A DNA stretch of 64,000 nucleotides from Franzmannia qiaohouensis (GTDB lineage Bacteria > Pseudomonadota > Gammaproteobacteria > Pseudomonadales > Halomonadaceae). Below, one piece after another: positions 14,891-23,365 of the stretch. Both the position numbers and the translations under genes were made by a program. Under the pieces are notes generated by a model. The model was given only the letters and a program-made list of their open reading frames with translations. It was not told the origin of the DNA and did not search any database. The stretch is from assembly GCF_031451695.1 (NCBI RefSeq), contig NZ_JARWAM010000006.1, forward strand, positions 243,806 through 307,805, read 5' to 3'. Positions within the stretch are counted from its first letter, which is position 1; each line of letters starts with the position of its first letter.

Positions 14891-14917
14891 CAAAAATGCC
14901 GCCCTGACGGCGGCATT
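14891..14917 (-). terminator. Trp attenuator terminator upstream of trpGDC
   Basis: On the minus strand AATGCCGCC-GTCAG-GGCGGCATT is followed by TTTTTG, a complete intrinsic terminator about 100 bases before trpG. The preceding GGGGCGGCA (about 14934-14942) can pair with TGCCGCC of its left arm, giving an antiterminator, and the leader peptide with two Trp codons lies just before it. Confidence 0.88.
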
Positions 14918-14944
14918 GTTCACTCGTCAGCGTGCCGCCCCTGA

Positions 14945-14995
14945 TCAGGAGCGCCACCACTGGCGAATACGGCGTGTCGGTTGAAATCGGATCAT
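14945..14995 (-). CDS. trpL: trp operon leader peptide (attenuation)
   Basis: A 16-codon frame MIRFQPTRRIRQWWRS ends with tandem TGG TGG codons followed by CGC TCC TGA. Its stop is 28 bases before the terminator stem at 14917. Ribosome stalling at the two Trp codons should free GGGGCGGCA to form the antiterminator, so trpGDC is expressed when charged tRNA-Trp is low. I see no strong Shine-Dalgarno; a GTG lies one codon upstream of the ATG. Too short for ordinary gene calling, but the geometry is diagnostic. Confidence 0.85.
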   Translation of the reverse strand: MIRFQPTRRIRQWWRS

Positions 14996-15001
14996 CACAG
15001 A

Positions 15002-15031
15002 ATCATGCCGCCGAGGGGCGCCGGGTGTCAA
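15002..15031 (-). promoter_or_regulatory. candidate sigma-70 promoter for trpL-trpGDC
   Basis: On the minus strand TTGACA (15026-15031) is followed after 18 bases by CATGAT (15002-15007). The predicted start would fall almost at the leader ATG, leaving no room for a ribosome site, so either the leader is translated leaderless or the real promoter is further upstream. The rest of 15032-15196 shows no gene. Confidence 0.35.
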
Positions 15032-15196
15032 TGCTGGGAGGCGTGGCCAGTAATATGGCATGTCTCGCTGCGCGATGCCTGCCTTGGGGGTCGCGCTTGA
15101 TTAGATTTATACGCCAAATTCAATCATGAGGATAATTTCCATGCATTTCTCTGTCTCTGCGTAGCGCATGATTAGTTACTGCACTATATTTAAACC

Positions 15197-15955
15197 ATGA
15201 GTAGAAATACCAGGCATCAGGTAATCAAGCGTTTGTTGACGGAACTCCCCCGTGGGGCGCCGTTCGACCTCGCCATGCTCGAATCCTTCGGCGTGTCGCC
15301 CCAGTTGGCCGCCCGCTACGCGGAGAGCGGCTGGCTAGTGCGCCTGGCGCATGGCGTCTATGCCTTCCCGAATGACGACTTCGACGTCAGCGGGGCCCTG
15401 CGATTCCTGCAGGAGAGGGTCGCCGGCCTGCATGTGGGGGGCAAGAGCGCTTTGGCGATGCAGGGGGTGCGACACAACCTGGCCTCCCGGGAGACCTTGG
15501 TGCTCTGGGGTGACGCCCGTTTTACACTGCCAGCCTGGTTCACTAAGCGGTTCCCGGCACGGTACGTCAACGCCAGGCTGTTCGATTGGCCCGATGATGC
15601 GCTCGCCGACAAGACTCTGCACACACCACCGGGACAGGCGGCAGGACTACAGGTAGCCGTACCGGAGCGTGCCGTTCTGGAACTGCTCTACGAGACTGGC
15701 ACCCGGGAAAGCCTCGAAGAGGCCCGCAACCTGTTCGACGGCCTGCGATCGCCGCGTAAGGATGTACTCGGGCGCCTGCTGGCCTGCTGCACCAGCGTCA
15801 AAGCCGTGCGCCTATTCCTGACTTGGGCACGGGAGACTGGTGTGGCCGACGCCGATGCGCTGCTGGAGCAGTATCCGGTACGCACCGGCAGCAACAAGCG
15901 CTGGATGAGTCGCCTCGATGACGGCACCTTACTGAGTCTGAACCCTCATGGATAA
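15197..15955 (+). CDS. AbiEi-family antitoxin of a type IV toxin-antitoxin system
   Basis: 252 residues. The N-terminal winged helix (HQVIKRLLTELPRGAPFDLAMLESFGVSPQLAARYAESGWLVRLAHGVYAFPNDD) is the AbiEi domain; the remainder (GGKSALAMQGV, TLVLWGDARFTLPAWF, VAVPERAVLELLYE) matches its partner DUF6088-like region. AbiEi represses its own operon and counters the AbiEii nucleotidyltransferase toxin. Here the toxin gene, overlapping by ATGGATAA as is normal, has been gutted by deletion, so the antitoxin is an orphan. It may persist as a repressor or as protection against incoming AbiEii. Confidence 0.85.
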   Translation: MSRNTRHQVIKRLLTELPRGAPFDLAMLESFGVSPQLAARYAESGWLVRLAHGVYAFPNDDFDVSGALRFLQERVAGLHVGGKSALAMQGVRHNLASRETLVLWGDARFTLPAWFTKRFPARYVNARLFDWPDDALADKTLHTPPGQAAGLQVAVPERAVLELLYETGTRESLEEARNLFDGLRSPRKDVLGRLLACCTSVKAVRLFLTWARETGVADADALLEQYPVRTGSNKRWMSRLDDGTLLSLNPHG

Positions 15956-16275
15956 ACATTACGCCGACACCGTTCGCCTGCTGTTAAGCATCGCTCCAGA
16001 AGTGTACGGCAACAACATCTTCGCCATGAAGGCCATGCCCGGCTGCGGAATGAACTGGCGCTACGGCTGAGTGATGCTCACCGGCAGTTCCTGAGCGGGC
16101 TGTCCCTGGTGCAACCGACTGGTCATTGCTGCAATGTCCGCATGCCGAGCAGTTGCCGGCCCTGCGCTGGAAACTCGCCAACCTGAACACCTTTCAGAAA
16201 CGTCGTCCGCAAGACTTTATCGCACAGGCTGACGCTCTTGATACAGGGCTGGCCGTCTCCCCTTCCAGGGACTGA
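15948..16275 (+). pseudogene. AbiEii toxin remnant (internal deletion plus frameshift)
   Basis: The first 28 codons give MDKHYADTVRLLLSIAPEVY and NNIFAMK, the usual AbiEii start leading to FAMKGGTAIN; the sequence then jumps, and after about 16050 the C-terminal part appears in other frames: NELALRLSDAHRQFLSGLSLVQ, then one base shifted DWSLLQCPHAEQLPALRWKL and NLNTFQKRRPQDF ending at TGA 16273-16275. The nucleotidyltransferase core (GG..D.D) and roughly 200 residues are absent, so it cannot be active. Confidence 0.85.
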
Positions 16276-16348
16276 GGTATGGTGCCTGGCGATGCCTTCA
16301 GTACTGGGCCTGGAAATGTCTATGCAACCCGGGGCGATTCATATTTTA

Positions 16349-17047
16349 TCATGAAGAGTAGAGGTCAGTTCTCACCATGCGAAGCTCAGTTTCCACCAGT
16401 CTTTTTCTTGTCTCTTCATTATCACAATTTTCTGTACTACAGATGTCCTCATCGAAATCGTACTGAGAAATTGTATCATTGGCTCTCAAGGAAAGACGCA
16501 TTGCTTCTTCTAGATCACCATTCTGCTGATATGCTTTGGCGATCTCGAGCTGGACGATGCCCATGCTCAGTGAATTAATGAGATGTGGAACGACAGCCTT
16601 TGCTTCTTCAATATCCCCTTGCCTCGCTAACGAAATCCCATGACTCTCCAAACGCGAATTCCTTACCTCTGGAATGGGAATTGTACTGACGACGATAAAT
16701 TCAGCCTGATTTTCAGAAAGAAGCTCAGAGGCTTCATCTTCAACAGCATCTGCCTTTAAAAGTATATCTTCAACAGACTGAGAAGATGCTAAGACAGCAT
16801 TTCCTTGGAGCTCATCTCCCTTTTTGGTGTCCGCATATCTCGTACGGATGGTCTCTATCTTGTGTCTAGCTTTGCTATAAGCAGTCAATTTATCACTAAT
16901 AGAAGCATCAGAGCTGAGCGCATCAATTTCTGCTATATCCTCCAGCAAAGCCTCATAAAGGCTGCTTGCCTCACGCTCCTCCTTTGAACACCCTACTAAA
17001 ATAAAAACAAATAACAGCACGGAGATAAATTTTCCTGCGCCTTTCAT
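16349..17047 (-). CDS. exported lipoprotein of unknown function, T6SS island
   Basis: 232 residues from MKGAGKFISVLLFVFILVGCSKE with AAGGAG upstream. This is a clean lipoprotein signal with lipobox LVGC at 20-23. The mature part is alpha-helical, with a TPR-like pair in the second half (ISLARQGDIEEAKAVVPHLI, LEIAKAYQQNGDLEEAMRLSLRA) and a late Cys pair (CSTENC). Its AT-rich codon use matches the Sel1 immunity candidates next to it. It may be a third immunity-type protein or an unrelated cell-envelope protein; I do not recognise a named family. Confidence 0.7.
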   Translation of the reverse strand: MKGAGKFISVLLFVFILVGCSKEEREASSLYEALLEDIAEIDALSSDASISDKLTAYSKARHKIETIRTRYADTKKGDELQGNAVLASSQSVEDILLKADAVEDEASELLSENQAEFIVVSTIPIPEVRNSRLESHGISLARQGDIEEAKAVVPHLINSLSMGIVQLEIAKAYQQNGDLEEAMRLSLRANDTISQYDFDEDICSTENCDNEETRKRLVETELRMVRTDLYSS

Positions 17048-17267
17048 ATAATCACTCCTTGACGTGAACATATTTAGTATTTTCCTGGCTAGGGCGACAC
17101 CCCGGCATGGCTTTGCTATATAAAAACACACTGATAAGAATTCATATAGCGCTGCGCCAGTCTATTAACTGACTTAGCCCTGTATGAACTAGAATTTTCC
17201 ATCAACAACCACTCCGATTCACATCAACTTAGTAGTTACTTGCATAACAAAAATCATCGCCATGACA

Positions 17268-18269
17268 TTAACGTCCATGAGGCCCAAAAAACTTCATTGG
17301 AAAATAGGAGAGAGGTGGTTCGCGATTGAGCCACTCCTCCATCATGTGCTCACCTTCTTCACGATGTTCCACAGTCACATCATCACTGTCACCGTAATAT
17401 CTCAGCGCACTTTCGACGTGCATATTCGGCGCTTCCTCATTAACTGCCAAGAGTATGGCCCAGCCCTTTCCAGGCTCTTTCTCCACTTGGCACATACCGT
17501 TATTCTCTTCGTCCGGCTCTATGTAGCAATAGGCAAGCCACTGCCTGGCGTTAATATGCCCTCCCTCAGAAGCCTTCAGCATCCACTCCCAAGACTCATC
17601 ATAATGACCTTGTTCGTTCAAGAGACGTGCAAGAGCGCTCATAGCTCGTGGATAACCAGCTTCTGCAGCCCTTCGAAACCACGGCTCTGCAGCCTCCAGA
17701 CGTTCAGTTTCATCTGAATAGGCAGTCCGATCATCTTGTATTCGCTGCCCCAACCTGTGCTGTGCTTCCACATTCCCCTCTTCAGCCGCTTGCTTCAGCC
17801 ATTTCAGAGGGGCCGAGGGGTATCCAAGGGTGGCGTACACTGGATAGAGTGCAAACATAGCGTCGGCATCTCCTGACTCGGCCATGGGCAGGGCGGCATG
17901 AAGGGCTGCTTCACCCCAATCCTCACCATTAGCTGGGCAGATGTCCTTCCTTTCGCAGGCACCGCTCGATCGTAAGCGGAGCATCGCGTATGGGTCACCA
18001 TGCTGAGCGGCGCGGTGATACCAATCTAGAGAAGTCTCCCCCCTAGTAGCTTCTCCAAGATAATACATCGAGTCTACATCGCCGGCTTCGGCTGCAGCTT
18101 CTAAATAGGGAATACTAGCTTCATACTGATGGGCACTATATAGTCGTACCCCTGCCTCCTTGGCAGTTTGAGCCTCTTCATCCAGCGCCCAAGCTGAAGA
18201 CAACATTAGCGTTGTTAACGTCAGCCCCGCCATCATGCTCTTGGTGATTGATCGCATAGGTAAAAACAT
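17268..18269 (-). CDS. exported Sel1-repeat protein, candidate T6SS immunity protein (copy 2)
   Basis: 333 residues with a signal peptide (MRSITKSMMAGLTLTTLMLSSAWA) and Sel1-like repeats: YLEAAAEAGDVDSMYYLGEA, WYHRAAQHGDPYAMLRLRSSGAC, WLKQAAEEGNVEAQHRLGQ, WFRRAAEAGYPRAMSALARLL, WMLKASEGGHINARQWLAYCYIE. It is a clear paralogue of the next upstream gene, sharing for example MMEEWLNREPPLSYFP at the C-terminus, and overlaps it by TGATG. Exported Sel1 proteins are known as immunity partners of some T6SS effectors that act in the periplasm, and the position after the effector gene supports that. Target binding is unproven. Confidence 0.82.
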   Translation of the reverse strand: MFLPMRSITKSMMAGLTLTTLMLSSAWALDEEAQTAKEAGVRLYSAHQYEASIPYLEAAAEAGDVDSMYYLGEATRGETSLDWYHRAAQHGDPYAMLRLRSSGACERKDICPANGEDWGEAALHAALPMAESGDADAMFALYPVYATLGYPSAPLKWLKQAAEEGNVEAQHRLGQRIQDDRTAYSDETERLEAAEPWFRRAAEAGYPRAMSALARLLNEQGHYDESWEWMLKASEGGHINARQWLAYCYIEPDEENNGMCQVEKEPGKGWAILLAVNEEAPNMHVESALRYYGDSDDVTVEHREEGEHMMEEWLNREPPLSYFPMKFFGPHGR

Positions 18270-19273
18270 CAGGGTCCAAATTTTTCGGGGAAGTAGGAAA
18301 GCGGAGGCTCGCGGTTAAGCCATTCGTCCATCATGGCCTCACCCTCTTCGCGCTGTTCGGGTGTGAGCTTTTCTTTATATCTTTCAATAGTCGTAGCAGA
18401 GTACGCCGCCGGAACTTCCTCATTAATAGCGAGCATGACACCCCACCCTATGGCTGGCGTTGCCTCAGGAGCACCTTGACATAAACTCCGCCCTTTAGCT
18501 TCAGGTACAATATGGCATGCTGCCACCCAGCGACGTCCATTGATATGCCCAGCCTCAGATGCATTAATTATCCATTTCCACGCTTCTTCATAAAGCTCAA
18601 GGTTGGTTAATATCGACGCAAGGTTATTCATAGCAGGCGCATAGCCTGCTTCCGCCGCCATACGAAACCACGACTCCGCAGCTTCCAAGCGCTCGGTGTC
18701 GCTGTCGTACTTCTCTTCATCGTTACGCGCTAATCGGCCCAACCAGTTCATGGACTCAACGTTGCCCGCCTCGGCAGAGCGCACTAGCCATTCCATGGCT
18801 TTTTCTTCGTCGGGATCTTCAACGTAGTAATAAATATCGTACAGCGCACCCATGGCCTCGGCATCGCCCGCTTCTGCCTTGGGCAGCGTCATTTCGAGGG
18901 CGGCCTGGGGCCAGTCATCGCCATTCGCTGGGCATACATCACCAAGCTCACAGGCACCGCCATCGAATAGCCGTAGCATGGCATAGGGGTCGCCATGCTG
19001 TGCGGCCTTGTGATACCACTCCAGTGCAGCCTGCGAAAGACCACGACTTAGTAACCGATTCGCCTCGCCAAGGTAGTACATTGACTCTACGTCGCCGCTA
19101 TCAGCAGCAATTTCAAGCGGAGGCTGCATTGTTTCCCACTGATGTATACCCCACAGCCGCATTCCTTCTTCCTTAGCTGCTTTGGCCTTATCATCCAAGG
19201 CTAAGGACGTAGGGATTGCCAGCGGCGAAATCAACAAAGTAGCCAGCATTATCCATGTTATGAGTCGCATCAT
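18269..19273 (-). CDS. exported Sel1-repeat protein, candidate T6SS immunity protein (copy 1)
   Basis: 334 residues from MMRLITWIMLATLLISPLAI; AAGGAAAA lies just before this ATG, so it is preferred to the longer frame starting at 19309. A signal peptide precedes five or so Sel1 repeats (YYLGEANRLLSRGLSQAALEWYHKAAQHGDPYAMLRL, WLVRSAEAGNVESMNWLGRLA, WFRMAAEAGYAPAMNNLASIL). It directly follows the putative effector and precedes its own paralogue. The tandem pair suggests duplication after exposure to differing effectors. Cys residues in CELGDVC and nearby may form disulfides, as expected in the periplasm. Confidence 0.85.
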   Translation of the reverse strand: MMRLITWIMLATLLISPLAIPTSLALDDKAKAAKEEGMRLWGIHQWETMQPPLEIAADSGDVESMYYLGEANRLLSRGLSQAALEWYHKAAQHGDPYAMLRLFDGGACELGDVCPANGDDWPQAALEMTLPKAEAGDAEAMGALYDIYYYVEDPDEEKAMEWLVRSAEAGNVESMNWLGRLARNDEEKYDSDTERLEAAESWFRMAAEAGYAPAMNNLASILTNLELYEEAWKWIINASEAGHINGRRWVAACHIVPEAKGRSLCQGAPEATPAIGWGVMLAINEEVPAAYSATTIERYKEKLTPEQREEGEAMMDEWLNREPPLSYFPEKFGP

Positions 19274-19298
19274 TATTTTCCTTGATATATCAATTATC

Positions 19299-22200
19299 TT
19301 AACGCGCACAAATTGGTGTACCTAGGCCCTTAGAATAGCGATCGTAGTTTTCCTTTGATTCAACAACAGAGTCATTTATGATACCTGACTCCCTACGCAT
19401 AAACTGATCCAAGTCGTATTTATGGTTATCATAAGCTGTACCTGGATAATTGTGAGGTGGCTGGCCATCAGCGGTCATCCTAACCACTGCTTTGGTGAAC
19501 AAGTATTGTGCCGGGGTCGGAGTCTCACGGCTTAGGTAGCACAGTGGGCCATAAACATTCATAGTTACCCCTTCCACGATCCAGCCCAAGCATTTAGATA
19601 TGGCGATTTGCTGAAAGTCCAGTGCTTCCTCGGCACTGAAGGGTCCGCTGGCACTACGACCTCGGCCTCTGCCCACCTCTTCGACGTCAAATTCTCGTGG
19701 CGTACTGATAAGCAGGTAAAGCAGTGCACCTAATGCCTCCGGCGTTAACTGCTGCACCCAGTTACGCATTTGATCTTGTCGCGGGTCGTTGGTAATGACA
19801 TACGCAATCGGCCCCGCATTCTGCCCGCCGGTCATGGCGCTGTACAGCCGCTCGATACCAGCCTTGCCGCGGGCGGCGAGAAGGCCGACATTGAGCAGAG
19901 TGGTGGTAGCCAGATAGCCAAGCAAGCTCATGCTTTCATAAGCCTCTTCGTCGATCCACTCGGGCTTGACGTAGTTGTTGTCCACCATGGCGCGGTGGAG
20001 CATGGCCAGCCATAGGTCGAGGCTGTCGACATCCAGCTCGACGGAGAGGCTGCCGCCAGCCCCTTTGCCGATCACGACACGCGCCGCCACGCGCAGCACG
20101 AACTTGCCGTTCTGGATGCCCAGCGCGAGGCCAAGCTTGCCCCCCAAGCCTGCAGCAACCTCGCCCCCCAGGGTGGCCGTGCCGAGGGCTCGCCACCCCG
20201 TCAGTGACTGGCTGGCACGCTGCATGTCCATATCGGAGAGTGCGGCGCGGCTGGGTAGGATACGCTGCAGGTTCTCGGGAGGCTCCCAGCTCAAGGCACA
20301 GCGGCTTTCGATGCCTAGCCGCGCGCCGGCAAAGGCTTCCAAGGTTGGGCCTTCGGCTTCCCTTTTTGCCCAGTCGACCCCGGTGATGCTAAGTCCATCG
20401 TCGTCCAGGGAGAAGCCCGTCTCGGCAGCAAGCGCCAGGCTGGCGCCGGCAAAGCCCTTGGCGACGGCATCCAGCACCAAGGCATAACGGCCCAGGTCAC
20501 GCTCTTCATTACGCTCTGAGAGGGTCGCCATCACCGAGCGCGCCTGTTCTTCCCGGGGCAGCACCAAACGGCCCAACGGTAGCTCGCCACGGGCGAGGCT
20601 AAAGGTGCCCTTGGCTTCCCAGCGGTAGGTGACATCAGCCGAGGTACTGTTGGGGTCACCGTCATCGAACTGCCAATCGCCATCAGGGGTGTGCTTGATG
20701 GCCAGCTCATCGCGCCGCGTAGTGCTCAGATCGCTACTACCGCCGCTGCTCATTTCAACGTCGGCATCGAAGAACGTCAGCGTCGGCTGCTGAGCGACGA
20801 CCTCCCAAGGGGTATCGCGGTCGCCCTCGTCACGTTCTTCATTGAGGTCATAGCGGGCCATACCTACCAGTCGCATCATCTGGGCCTGGGCACTGGCGTC
20901 AAAGAGCCGGAGCTGCTCTCGGCTCGGCCCCATGAACAGGAGCTTCTGCAACGCCTTCCCCCATGCCTCCTTGCTCGCGTCGTCAAGGGATTCCACCTCG
21001 TGGCCCTGTTCCTCGAGATAGGCGAAGAAGCGCTCGGGCTGAAAGAATCCCAGCGACTCATCGTGCCAGTCGGGACGGTGCTCTATCGCTTCACAGCCGC
21101 GTCCTTGCAACCACTGTGAGAGTGCCGTTTCTGGCGCCTCCCACAAATGGGCCGGGAGCACGCCATCGGCATTGATGGCGGCATCGAGCCGCTGCCGCTC
21201 GCTGGCGCTCATGGCCGGGATCAGTTGATAGAGGCTGAGATGGCTGAGCGATTGCTCTGCTTTCGGTGAGCTGAACTCACGAAGCGGGAAGTCACGCCGT
21301 ACCAGAAGCTCGATCTCGCGCTTCTGATACCCCATGGCATGGCGGTCATCGTCGATATCGGTATGCCAGATCAGCACTCGACCAGGCGTCATCTTATTGA
21401 CGGCCTGATCGGCTTGCTTGAAGAGATCGGCCAGCGACTCTTGCAACGCTTCGTACTGACGGCGCTCATCCTCGAACAGAAAGATCGGCAGTTGGGCATG
21501 CCCAGCGGTACCGGACTCCCATTCGCTGAGCTTCTCTTCCACCGCTTGGTGTAACTCGACGCCCTCCTTGAGCGCACGGCAGTAGTCATCGAAAGCCTCG
21601 ACCCCTTCTTCCATAGACCCCGGCGGCGACAACGCCAGCTCTGGTGTCGCCACCCCCAGGGAAGCCAGCGTCAGTATGCTGTCCAAGTAGTCCTTATACT
21701 TACTCTCCTGTTGCGCCGCGAGCTCCTGAACATGGCCGACAAAACCGCACGCCTGCGCCGCTTCTTCGGGAGGGTTGGATTCGCATAATTCAATGAAGGT
21801 TTGATACTCGGCGAGCACCTCTTGCAACGAGAAAGGCGTGGGCTCACCGCCGCTCCCTGGGTTGAAGTGGTACTGCCGCTGCGCCTCGGCTCGGCACGTC
21901 CGATAGGTTTCCAGCGCACGCTCGATTTCGGCTTCCCAGGGGCCGTAATAGCGCTCGCCCTCAAGGTGATAGCCCGCTTCCTGTGCACGATTCAGGCCCT
22001 GGCGATAAAGGCGCCGGAGCTCTTCCTCCAGGTCATATGCCTCGGGACTGATGCGCCGACTGATCCAACGGCTCAGCGCCACTGGCGCCGAGTGGCGCCA
22101 TAGCTGCTGCATGAGCGTGCGCTGATGTGCGATACGCTCTTCCAACGTCGATTCTTCAGCCGCTGTGATCTCCACCAGCCGCTCGAAGCACTCTTGGAAA

Positions 22201-22541
22201 CGTGCCCGCTCGGCATCGTCGAGGAAATTCTCGGCTCTGGTCGGCAGCAGGCACTCCATCAGCCCCGCCTCTTCATTGAGCAGCCGCAGCCGCTCGCCGG
22301 CATCCTCTTCTTGCGTCCACGTCTTAAGCTGTTCGGCAGCCTCTAGCAACGTATCGGAGACATCCTTGGTCAGCAGCCAGAACGTGTGGGTCCCCGGCAG
22401 GTAGAGAATATCGGCCCAGCACTGCTCTTCGCAGACATGCTGACAAGCGGATTCGACGTTGCCGCCCTCTTCATCAGGCGCGACGTACACACCGATCATG
22501 ATGGGATCGTCCGGGGTGGGGATACGTGATCCTGCACTCAT
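19299..22541 (-). CDS. putative T6SS effector, 1080 aa, toxin type unknown
   Basis: Large protein without signal peptide, placed between the adaptor (4-nt ATGA overlap) and exported Sel1 immunity candidates. The N-terminus has MIGVYVAPDEEGG and a Cys cluster (Cys33, 37, 41). Residues 50-600 are mostly helical and charged. From about 660 to 860 it is Gly/Ala/Leu-rich (AVAKGFAGASLALAAETGFSL, GTATLGGEVAAGLGGKLGLALGI), which could be membrane-active or structural. The C-terminus (AYVITNDPRQDQMRNWVQQLTPEALGALLYLL and after) resembles segments I recall from other unnamed T6SS effectors. No lipase, amidase or nuclease motif is visible. The exported immunity candidates point to a periplasmic or membrane target. 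Confidence 0.75.
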   Translation of the reverse strand: MSAGSRIPTPDDPIMIGVYVAPDEEGGNVESACQHVCEEQCWADILYLPGTHTFWLLTKDVSDTLLEAAEQLKTWTQEEDAGERLRLLNEEAGLMECLLPTRAENFLDDAERARFQECFERLVEITAAEESTLEERIAHQRTLMQQLWRHSAPVALSRWISRRISPEAYDLEEELRRLYRQGLNRAQEAGYHLEGERYYGPWEAEIERALETYRTCRAEAQRQYHFNPGSGGEPTPFSLQEVLAEYQTFIELCESNPPEEAAQACGFVGHVQELAAQQESKYKDYLDSILTLASLGVATPELALSPPGSMEEGVEAFDDYCRALKEGVELHQAVEEKLSEWESGTAGHAQLPIFLFEDERRQYEALQESLADLFKQADQAVNKMTPGRVLIWHTDIDDDRHAMGYQKREIELLVRRDFPLREFSSPKAEQSLSHLSLYQLIPAMSASERQRLDAAINADGVLPAHLWEAPETALSQWLQGRGCEAIEHRPDWHDESLGFFQPERFFAYLEEQGHEVESLDDASKEAWGKALQKLLFMGPSREQLRLFDASAQAQMMRLVGMARYDLNEERDEGDRDTPWEVVAQQPTLTFFDADVEMSSGGSSDLSTTRRDELAIKHTPDGDWQFDDGDPNSTSADVTYRWEAKGTFSLARGELPLGRLVLPREEQARSVMATLSERNEERDLGRYALVLDAVAKGFAGASLALAAETGFSLDDDGLSITGVDWAKREAEGPTLEAFAGARLGIESRCALSWEPPENLQRILPSRAALSDMDMQRASQSLTGWRALGTATLGGEVAAGLGGKLGLALGIQNGKFVLRVAARVVIGKGAGGSLSVELDVDSLDLWLAMLHRAMVDNNYVKPEWIDEEAYESMSLLGYLATTTLLNVGLLAARGKAGIERLYSAMTGGQNAGPIAYVITNDPRQDQMRNWVQQLTPEALGALLYLLISTPREFDVEEVGRGRGRSASGPFSAEEALDFQQIAISKCLGWIVEGVTMNVYGPLCYLSRETPTPAQYLFTKAVVRMTADGQPPHNYPGTAYDNHKYDLDQFMRRESGIINDSVVESKENYDRYSKGLGTPICAR

Positions 22542-23365
22542 GTCAGGCTCTCCAAGGCATGGACTTTCTTACGCGGGGGAAGCGACGCGACAAGCGTCTG
22601 CTCGACCGCCGAGGGGAGGAGGTCATCGGGCTGGCAGATCATCTCTAGCAGGCGTCGCAAGTGATCGGCACGGGTTATCCCGGCGCGATTCAACCGTGCA
22701 AGCCGCGCCAGCCACGCCTCTGGCAGTTCGTACAGCGGCGTCTCCGTGGTTCGGCTCAGCCACCAAGCGCCGGGGGCCGCACGCAGGGCAGCCTCTCCCT
22801 CTCGGGTCAGCGGCAAGATCTCGTGCGCAACCTCACTTTCAGCTACCTCGTGCCAAGCGAGCCAGTGCCGCTGCGGTATCGGTGTAAAGACTCGACCTAA
22901 GGGGGCAAGCCACGCTGGCAGCGACGTGCCGGGAAGCGTCGCCAATAGCGCCGTCCAGGCGGCGGGGTCCTGGATATTGATCAGCGACTGGCCGCCGTGG
23001 GGATCGTCAAGCACGAACAGGCGGCGCAGATGATCGACCAGGTCGTCCAGCCGGGTGTTATGCGCCGGTTGGAAGCTCCAGCCCAAGCGCTGCTCTCGGC
23101 ATAGCGCCTCGCCGTACTGCCAGGCCTCGCTGCCAACTTCGAGTTCGATGAGCCAGGGGCTGGCGTCGATCAGCGGCGCCAACGGCGTGGTGGCGAAGAG
23201 CGTGACGAAGTCGTACTTGCCCGGTTTCCCTAGCAGGTCAGCGCTGGCCTCGGGGTAACGACGCTGGTCGAGGACCAGATAGACGGGCCGCTGAGCGTCG
23301 ACCCAGGACGCCAGTTCTCCCGTCCCTCGCGTGCGTTCGGGGAGTTGCGTCAGCCAGCCAGACAT
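22538..23365 (-). CDS. DUF4123-type T6SS effector adaptor/chaperone
   Basis: 275 residues from MSGWLTQLPE with GAGGAC upstream. The first 150 residues (VYLVLDQRRYPEAS, FVTLFATTPLAPLIDASPWLIEL, GWSFQPAHNTRLDDLVDHLRRLFVLDDPHGGQSLINIQDPAAWTALLATLP) match the DUF4123 (Tap/TEC) fold. Such proteins bind an effector and load it on the tip of VgrG. The gene overlaps vgrG by 16 nt and the effector by 4 nt, the standard vgrG-tap-effector layout. It is probably specific to the 1080-aa protein. Confidence 0.87.
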   Translation of the reverse strand: MSGWLTQLPERTRGTGELASWVDAQRPVYLVLDQRRYPEASADLLGKPGKYDFVTLFATTPLAPLIDASPWLIELEVGSEAWQYGEALCREQRLGWSFQPAHNTRLDDLVDHLRRLFVLDDPHGGQSLINIQDPAAWTALLATLPGTSLPAWLAPLGRVFTPIPQRHWLAWHEVAESEVAHEILPLTREGEAALRAAPGAWWLSRTTETPLYELPEAWLARLARLNRAGITRADHLRRLLEMICQPDDLLPSAVEQTLVASLPPRKKVHALESLT

